From CAYRTV01 sp964505785 (lineage in GTDB: Bacteria > Acidobacteriota > Aminicenantia > Aminicenantales > Aminicenantaceae), in assembly GCA_964505785.1 (NCBI GenBank), contig CAZDJZ010000045.1, forward strand, positions 1-10,125: a DNA stretch of 10,125 nt, written 5' to 3'. The notes under the pieces are model-generated. The model was not told the DNA's origin. It did not search any database and was given only the letters and a program-made list of their open reading frames with translations. Below are positions 6,351 through 10,125 of the stretch, one piece after another. The number at the start of each line of letters is the position of its first letter. Position 1 is the stretch's first letter. Made by a program: the position numbers and the translations under genes.

Positions 6351-6380
6351 TTGACAATTTTTACCCGGCTTATCTATAAT
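6351..6380 (+). promoter_or_regulatory. Sigma-70 promoter of ssrA (tmRNA)
   Basis: Perfect -35 TTGACA (6351-6356) and perfect -10 TATAAT (6375-6380) are 18 bp apart. Mature tmRNA begins at 6391, so initiation should lie just before it, with a few bases removed by processing. The strength fits an abundant stable RNA. Confidence 0.9.
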
Positions 6381-6390
6381 AGCATTGTCC

Positions 6391-6741
6391 GGGGGCGAAA
6401 TGGTCTCGACGGAGATAATGAGACTGAGGTGCATGTCGAGGTTCCATCCTCCCCTCGTTAAACCAGGATGGACCTAATAAGTGCAGAACCTATGCAATTA
6501 GCTGCCTAAAATAGGCATGCCGTTCTTCAGGATGCTTTCCTGCGGTACCTGAAGAGCGCCGATCAGCAGGATAGCGATCCGGGTTGGTTTCGAGCCCGGA
6601 AAGCGAAATCATATCGAAATTGGTTTCAGGGAGTCTTTCCTCTTCAGAATCCCTGGAATGAGAACAAGGAAGAGGATAAGCATGTAGATGCCTCTTGTTG
6701 AATATCTCCGGACGCGGGTTCGATTCCCGCCGCCTCCACCA
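6391..6741 (+). ncRNA. ssrA: Transfer-messenger RNA (tmRNA, SsrA)
   Basis: A 351-nt tmRNA that rescues stalled ribosomes and tags the unfinished protein for proteolysis. Acceptor halves GGGGGCG (6391-6397) and CGCCTCC (6731-6737) pair with the G3-U70 wobble read by alanyl-tRNA synthetase, followed by encoded ACCA. The T arm (GGGTTCGATTCCC) is complete. Pseudoknot 1 contains CCATCCT/AGGATGG (6444-6450 / 6465-6471). The resume codon is predicted as GCA at 6483, nucleotide 93 of the RNA, near its place in E. coli. The reading frame runs AEPMQLAA to TAA at 6507-6509, and the stop lies in the loop of the hairpin GCCTA/TAGGC. Eight residues is short, but the hydrophobic LAA end is preserved. The gene is a single uninterrupted piece, not a permuted two-piece form. 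No terminator follows before the amidase gene. Confidence 0.97.
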
Positions 6742-6775
6742 TCTTTACTTAATTTTATATTAGCTGAGACAAAAA

Positions 6776-7942
6776 ATGCGAAAAGGGATTGGAATCTTAT
6801 TATATGCATGTATCGCGGTTTTCTTGTTTTCTCAGGCAATGCCGTTAATGGAGATATCCATTGAAGACCTCTCCGGCCATGCCCGCATTGCTATTGAATC
6901 ATCCGGCCAATTGAGTTATTCCGTTGAGAAAAACGGGGAATATCTAATGGTTCGCATTCGTTCGGAAAGGCCATTCCGGATACGGAAGCAATCCTTTGCC
7001 AGTGATTATGTGGTGTCCATAGGATGGACCCGGGGAACGGATCAATATGTACTGAATATCCAAATGGGCCGGTCTGATTTTAACTTTGACCATTCCTACA
7101 CAAGGAATCCGTCCCGCTTGGTAATCGATGCCGGCTGGAGTGATTCCGCCCAATGGGGGAATCAACCGGGTATTAATGAGGCTGCCGATCGACCGGGTTC
7201 GGACAACGTTGAACCCGTTGCAGGCTCTTCCTCACGTACGCGGGCCGGCCAGGGAAATTTGAGAACGATTATCATCGATCCCGGTCATGGTGGATTGGAG
7301 GTTGGCGCCAGGGGTGCTTTCGGAACGCAAGAGAAAAATGTGACCCTGGATATTGCGCTTAAATTAAAGGAAGTTATTGAAAGAAATCTGGCTTACCGCG
7401 TGGTTATGACCCGGGAAGAAGACCAGGATGTTTCTTTGGATAAACGGGCATCCATTGCTAATAATAATCAAGCGTATGTTTTCATCTCCATCCATGCCAA
7501 TGGCTTTCCCAGAAGATCCGCCCATGGATCGGAGTCCTATTTTCTCAGTTTGAATGCGACGGACGAGGAAGCCCGGCGCATTGCTTATTTGGAAAACAAT
7601 TCATCGGAAATGGAGCAGATTGAAGGAATAGACAATGAAGATGACATTAAAATGATTCTTTGGGATATGGCCCAGTCAGCCTATCTTCAGCAAAGCAGTG
7701 ATTTGGCCGAGCGAATTCAGGAAGAGCTCAACGCCCTCCTCGGCACTAAGAACCGGGGCATCAAGCAAGCTCCTTTTAAAGTCCTGACCGGGGTGGCCTG
7801 CCCTGCGGTTCTGGTGGAAGTTGCGTTCATTTCCAACCCGGAAGAAGAAAAAAAGCTAGTGGATGATGAATTCCAAATGAATGTCGCCAGAGCCATTTAC
7901 CGGGGCATCGTCGATTTTCTCAATTCCTACTCCGGACAGTGA
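6776..7942 (+). CDS. N-acetylmuramoyl-L-alanine amidase with AMIN domain (AmiC-like)
   Basis: 388 aa. A zinc amidase that cuts the bond between N-acetylmuramic acid and L-alanine, used in cell separation. It has a signal peptide (1 to about 21: MRK, hydrophobic core, SQA). An AMIN-like beta-rich domain (about 26-118) probably targets the enzyme to peptidoglycan or the septum. A Ser/Gly-rich linker follows, then Amidase_3 (about 163-385). Zinc ligands His171 (DPGHGG), Glu186 (GTQEKN) and His240 (SIHAN) and catalytic Glu348 (LVEVAFISNPEEE) are all present. The acidic helical insert (about 262-300) occupies the place of the autoinhibitory helix known in E. coli AmiB/AmiC, so activation by an EnvC/NlpD-type partner is plausible. 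The ATG is 34 nt after tmRNA with only a weak GAGA behind it. No separate promoter is evident, so it may share ssrA transcription. Confidence 0.95.
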   Translation: MRKGIGILLYACIAVFLFSQAMPLMEISIEDLSGHARIAIESSGQLSYSVEKNGEYLMVRIRSERPFRIRKQSFASDYVVSIGWTRGTDQYVLNIQMGRSDFNFDHSYTRNPSRLVIDAGWSDSAQWGNQPGINEAADRPGSDNVEPVAGSSSRTRAGQGNLRTIIIDPGHGGLEVGARGAFGTQEKNVTLDIALKLKEVIERNLAYRVVMTREEDQDVSLDKRASIANNNQAYVFISIHANGFPRRSAHGSESYFLSLNATDEEARRIAYLENNSSEMEQIEGIDNEDDIKMILWDMAQSAYLQQSSDLAERIQEELNALLGTKNRGIKQAPFKVLTGVACPAVLVEVAFISNPEEEKKLVDDEFQMNVARAIYRGIVDFLNSYSGQ

Positions 7943-7948
7943 GTGATC

Positions 7949-8527
7949 ATGGAAACCAAACAAGCAGCTGTTTTAGCCGGACTTTTTGTTATTTTTATCG
8001 TGCTGCTGATCGTGTTTTTCAGCGGAGGCGGAGAAAAAATTCAGGAGCCGCAGTCCCAAAAAACATCAGAGCCGGAGGAAACGCAAGCAGAACCCAGGGA
8101 AACCCGGATTGTGAAATTATTCTTTTTGTCCGAAAGAGATAACCGCCTCCATCCTGAAGAGCGTACGATTTGGGCGGATATATCTGATATTTTTCAAGCC
8201 CGTCAAACCATGCAGGAGCTGTTATCCGGACCCGATAAAGAGGGGCTGTCTCCTTTTCCTGAAGGGACGAAACTGCGCGAAATCTATATTACAAAACAAG
8301 GGATCGCCTATGTTGATTTTTCCAGAGAACTGGGGAATGAGCATCCATCAGGTTCAGCGGCTGAGACAGCCACTGTCTTTTCCATCGTTAACACGCTTAC
8401 TTCTAATTTTGATTCCATCAAACGGGTTTTTATTCTTATCAATGGAGCCGAGAGAGAGACCCTGGCCGGGCATATTGACTTGCGGAGGCCGCTGCTGCCG
8501 CGGTTTGACCTGATCACTGAAAATTAA
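7949..8527 (+). CDS. Membrane-anchored GerMN-domain protein
   Basis: 192 aa. One N-terminal membrane segment (about 6-26) follows a short cytoplasmic start, then a low-complexity Glu/Gln/Pro linker (about 28-52) and a GerMN domain (about 55-185). Family signatures are KLFFLSERDNRLHPEER, LLSGPDKEGLSPFPEGTKL, YVDFSREL, VNTLTSNF and GHIDLRRPL. GerMN was named from the Bacillus spore protein GerM, but it is widespread in non-spore-formers and occurs in envelope proteins near amidases; it does not imply sporulation here. The chosen ATG is preceded by a weak GTGAG. A GTG 6 bp upstream (7943), directly after the amidase stop, is the alternative. The near overlap suggests co-translation, and the two proteins probably work together in peptidoglycan remodelling. 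The molecular function of the domain is not settled. Confidence 0.9.
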   Translation: METKQAAVLAGLFVIFIVLLIVFFSGGGEKIQEPQSQKTSEPEETQAEPRETRIVKLFFLSERDNRLHPEERTIWADISDIFQARQTMQELLSGPDKEGLSPFPEGTKLREIYITKQGIAYVDFSRELGNEHPSGSAAETATVFSIVNTLTSNFDSIKRVFILINGAERETLAGHIDLRRPLLPRFDLITEN

Positions 8528-8540
8528 TTAACGTATCTCT

Positions 8541-9851
8541 ATGAAAAAACTTCTCCGTGTCGCCATAGTCGGGTTTCCCAATGTGGGGAAGTCCACTCTT
8601 TTCAATCGCCTTCTGAACACAAAGAAATCCTTGGTCCATTCCCTCCCAGGCATGACCCGGGATGCGGTTTCATCCATATGTGTGATTGAGGATAAGCCAT
8701 GCATCCTTACGGATACCGGCGGGTTTTTCCAGGATGCGGACGATCCGTTTTCCGGCTTAGTAAGAGAAAAAGTATGGGAAGTGTCCCGGGAAGCGGATAT
8801 TTTATTATTTATTTTGGATTACCATAAAGGACTGCTCCCCGCCGAGCAGGCGCTCTTTTTTTCTTTGCGAAAGCTTAACAAACCCATCATTGTTGTGGTG
8901 AATAAAGTTGATTCTAAAGAAGCGGAAGCTAAATTGGGAGATTTTTACCGGCTTGGGCATGAATCCGTCATTCCCATATCAGCGGAACATAAGCGGGACC
9001 TTGATGTGTTGGAAAAAAAGATATACGACATGCTTCCGGAAAATATCCCTGAGGAAGAAACACAGGTTCTGAAAATTGCCGTCATCGGCCGCATAAATGT
9101 CGGGAAATCTTCCCTGGTCAACCTGTTATCGGGACGGAGCCAACAGATTGTGAGTGAACTGCCCGGGACCACCCGCGACAGCGTGGATACTTTTATTCGC
9201 CGCAATCAGCGGACTTATTGCCTGGTGGACACAGCGGGTATTCGTAAATTAAGCCGGACCAGAGATAAACGGGAGAAAGCCGGAATTATCAAGGCCAAAA
9301 AAGACATCCGGCGGGCTGATGTTATCATTCAGATTATGGACGCCACTCAATTTCCTACGCGTCAGGATTTGGCTATCGCCCATTTAGCCCATGAATCAGG
9401 GAAACCTTTGATTCTGGCTTTGAACAAATGGGATCTGATCCCGGAAAAAGAAAAAAATTATAATGATTTCCGCGCTTGGATCGCCGCTAGAATGGAATTT
9501 GTTTCTTATGCCCCTTTAATATTCATTTCCGCAGTAATTGGGAAAAGAGTCGGGAAATTATTGGATATTGCGGAGGATATCTATCAGAAAGCCGCCAACA
9601 AGGTTCCAACGTCCAAGCTGAACGAATTTCTTGCATGGGTTAACCAGCGGCATCCCCCCATTAACCGAAAAGGGGAGCCATTGAAAATCCGGTATATGGT
9701 GCAGAAGGATGTTCTGCCGCCGACGTTTCTTTTATTTACACATTCCCAGAGCTCCATGGCTCCGGCATATGAAAAGCACTTAACCCGGATTATCCGGGAT
9801 AATTTTGATTTTCTGGGGTCGCCTGTCCGGGTCAGGCTGAGGCGGAGTTGA
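8541..9851 (+). CDS. der: Ribosome biogenesis GTPase Der (EngA), double Era-like GTPase
   Basis: 436 aa, normal for the family. Essential in most bacteria, it assists 50S subunit maturation. First G domain: G1 GFPNVGKS (11-18), G2 PGMTRD (36-41), G3 DTGG (58-61), G4 NKVD (121-124), G5 SAE (147-149). An acidic linker (DMLPENIPEEE) leads to the second: G1 GRINVGKS (183-190), PGTTRD (208-213), DTAG (230-233), NKWD (295-298), SA (330-331). A KH-like RNA-binding domain follows (about 347-433, with HPPINRKGEPLKIRYMVQK). The usual Arg after the first G1 glycine is Phe, and the usual Pro of the second is Ile; neither is catalytic. The ATG comes 13 nt after the GerMN stop without a visible Shine-Dalgarno, so ribosomes probably reinitiate from upstream. 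The tandem GTPase arrangement makes the identification secure. Confidence 0.98.
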   Translation: MKKLLRVAIVGFPNVGKSTLFNRLLNTKKSLVHSLPGMTRDAVSSICVIEDKPCILTDTGGFFQDADDPFSGLVREKVWEVSREADILLFILDYHKGLLPAEQALFFSLRKLNKPIIVVVNKVDSKEAEAKLGDFYRLGHESVIPISAEHKRDLDVLEKKIYDMLPENIPEEETQVLKIAVIGRINVGKSSLVNLLSGRSQQIVSELPGTTRDSVDTFIRRNQRTYCLVDTAGIRKLSRTRDKREKAGIIKAKKDIRRADVIIQIMDATQFPTRQDLAIAHLAHESGKPLILALNKWDLIPEKEKNYNDFRAWIAARMEFVSYAPLIFISAVIGKRVGKLLDIAEDIYQKAANKVPTSKLNEFLAWVNQRHPPINRKGEPLKIRYMVQKDVLPPTFLLFTHSQSSMAPAYEKHLTRIIRDNFDFLGSPVRVRLRRS

Positions 9852-9856
9852 ATTAA

Positions 9857-10023
9857 CCTGGATAATTAGTTTGAAAATGATCCGCCAGGGTCATCCTGAG
9901 GCCTGCGGATGCAGGCCGTAAGGATTTTAGACTGCTTCGCTTAATGAAACGGTTCCGTCTCTCCAGAAGAAGGCGTTTAAGATTCCGCCGCCGCTGAGCT
10001 CCCCGGCCCGTGAATAATCCAGG
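9857..10023. mobile_element. MITE-like element 2 with terminal inverted repeats and TTAA flanks
   Basis: A 167-bp non-coding element directly behind der. The ends CCTGGATAATTAGT (9857-9870) and GTGAATAATCCAGG (10010-10023) are inverted repeats (10 of 14, the outer 7 perfect). Both are flanked by TTAA (9853-9856 and 10024-10027), as expected for a target duplication. Inside is a strong hairpin: GGCCTGC/GCAGGCC (9900-9906 / 9911-9917) with a GGAT loop, extended by ATCCT/AGGAT (9893-9897 / 9921-9925). It lacks Ts straight after the stem, but it may still limit readthrough from der. The right end CCCGTGAATAATCCAGGTTA (10007-10026) matches element 1 (5199-5218) at 19 of 20 bases. Confidence 0.7.
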
Positions 10024-10070
10024 TTAATATCCAAAGATCGCTTGTTTAATGATTTAAAAAGGGAATAACC

Positions 10071-10125
10071 TGTAGCAGCAACGTGATAATTTCCGGTTTT
10101 AGCAAAGTAAAAATTTCCGGTTAAT
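10071..10125. mobile_element. Possible left end of an IS21-like insertion sequence, cut by the window edge
   Basis: The last bases start with TGTAGC (10071) and contain two direct copies of AATTTCCGGTT (10088-10098 and 10112-10122), 24 bp apart, separated by TTAGCAAAGTAA. IS21-family elements begin with TG and carry multiple short repeats at their ends that bind transposase, and TTCCGGTTTTAGCAAAG-type motifs are familiar from them. No transposase is visible because the window stops here. Without the rest it could also be an unrelated repeat. Confidence 0.4.

Noticed and set aside
6609..6839. 76-aa ORF antisense to the tmRNA 3' part
   Set aside because: It is antisense to the conserved tmRNA and the start of the amidase gene. 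This type of frame is often misannotated over tmRNA/tRNA sequence.
7949..8527. GerMN gene as evidence of spore formation
   Set aside because: The domain is common in bacteria that do not sporulate, and no other sporulation gene is present in the window.
10088..10122. Direct repeats as a CRISPR array
   Set aside because: Only two 11-bp copies with a 13-bp gap. The unit is too short and the spacing wrong for CRISPR.

Overview
The window comes from a bacterial chromosome of moderate G+C content. The envelope looks Gram-negative: there is a lipoprotein signal and an exported AMIN-type cell-wall amidase. The phylum cannot be fixed from this sequence. A tmRNA, an AMIN amidase, a GerMN protein and Der next to each other, a sigma-54-type promoter, and many MITE-like repeats would fit an Acidobacteriota/Aminicenantia-like or deltaproteobacterial-type organism, but that is a weak inference.

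Layout. (1) 1-53 is the 3' part of a plus-strand tRNA-Asp. (2) 79-4945 is a minus-strand block of four main genes. In transcription order these are an NTF2/SnoaL-like protein, a retinol-dehydrogenase-like SDR, a CrtI/CrtISO/RetSat-like FAD oxidoreductase, and a predicted lipoprotein protein-arginine deiminase (PAD) with all catalytic residues. The first three are tightly coupled (4-nt gap, then an ATGA overlap). PAD follows after 148 bp that include a possible 32-codon ORF. (3) 4946-5385 is non-coding. It holds a terminator for the gene to its right, a good minus-strand sigma-70 promoter (5260-5289), a small palindrome at the predicted transcription start, and a 252-bp MITE-like element (4964-5215) lying between that promoter and the operon. 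(4) 5386-5979 encodes an HPF/RaiA ribosome-hibernation domain fused to a cold-shock domain. It sits behind a sequence that matches the sigma-54 -24/-12 consensus with exact spacing.

(5) 5980-6390 has no convincing protein gene. Its right half looks like a structured small RNA ending in a rho-independent terminator, followed by a strong sigma-70 promoter. (6) 6391-6741 is a complete tmRNA (ssrA) with an unusually short predicted tag, AEPMQLAA. (7) 6776-9851 is a plus-strand run: AMIN/Amidase_3 peptidoglycan amidase, membrane-anchored GerMN protein, and the ribosome-assembly GTPase Der. (8) 9852-10125 holds a second MITE-like element (9857-10023) flanked by TTAA on both sides. Its right end matches the first element at 19 of 20 bases. 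After it comes what looks like one end of an IS21-like element running out of the window.

How the genes work together. The right half is housekeeping: ribosome rescue (tmRNA), ribosome hibernation (HPF-CSD), ribosome assembly (Der) and cell-wall remodelling (amidase, GerMN). The left half is accessory: a redox module that probably acts on a lipid or isoprenoid substrate, with a surface-anchored enzyme expected to convert protein arginine to citrulline. The most notable points are the vertebrate-like PAD as a bacterial lipoprotein behind a lipid-redox operon, the sigma-54-type promoter on the HPF-CSD fusion, the paired MITE-like elements, and the unassigned structured RNA beside ssrA.
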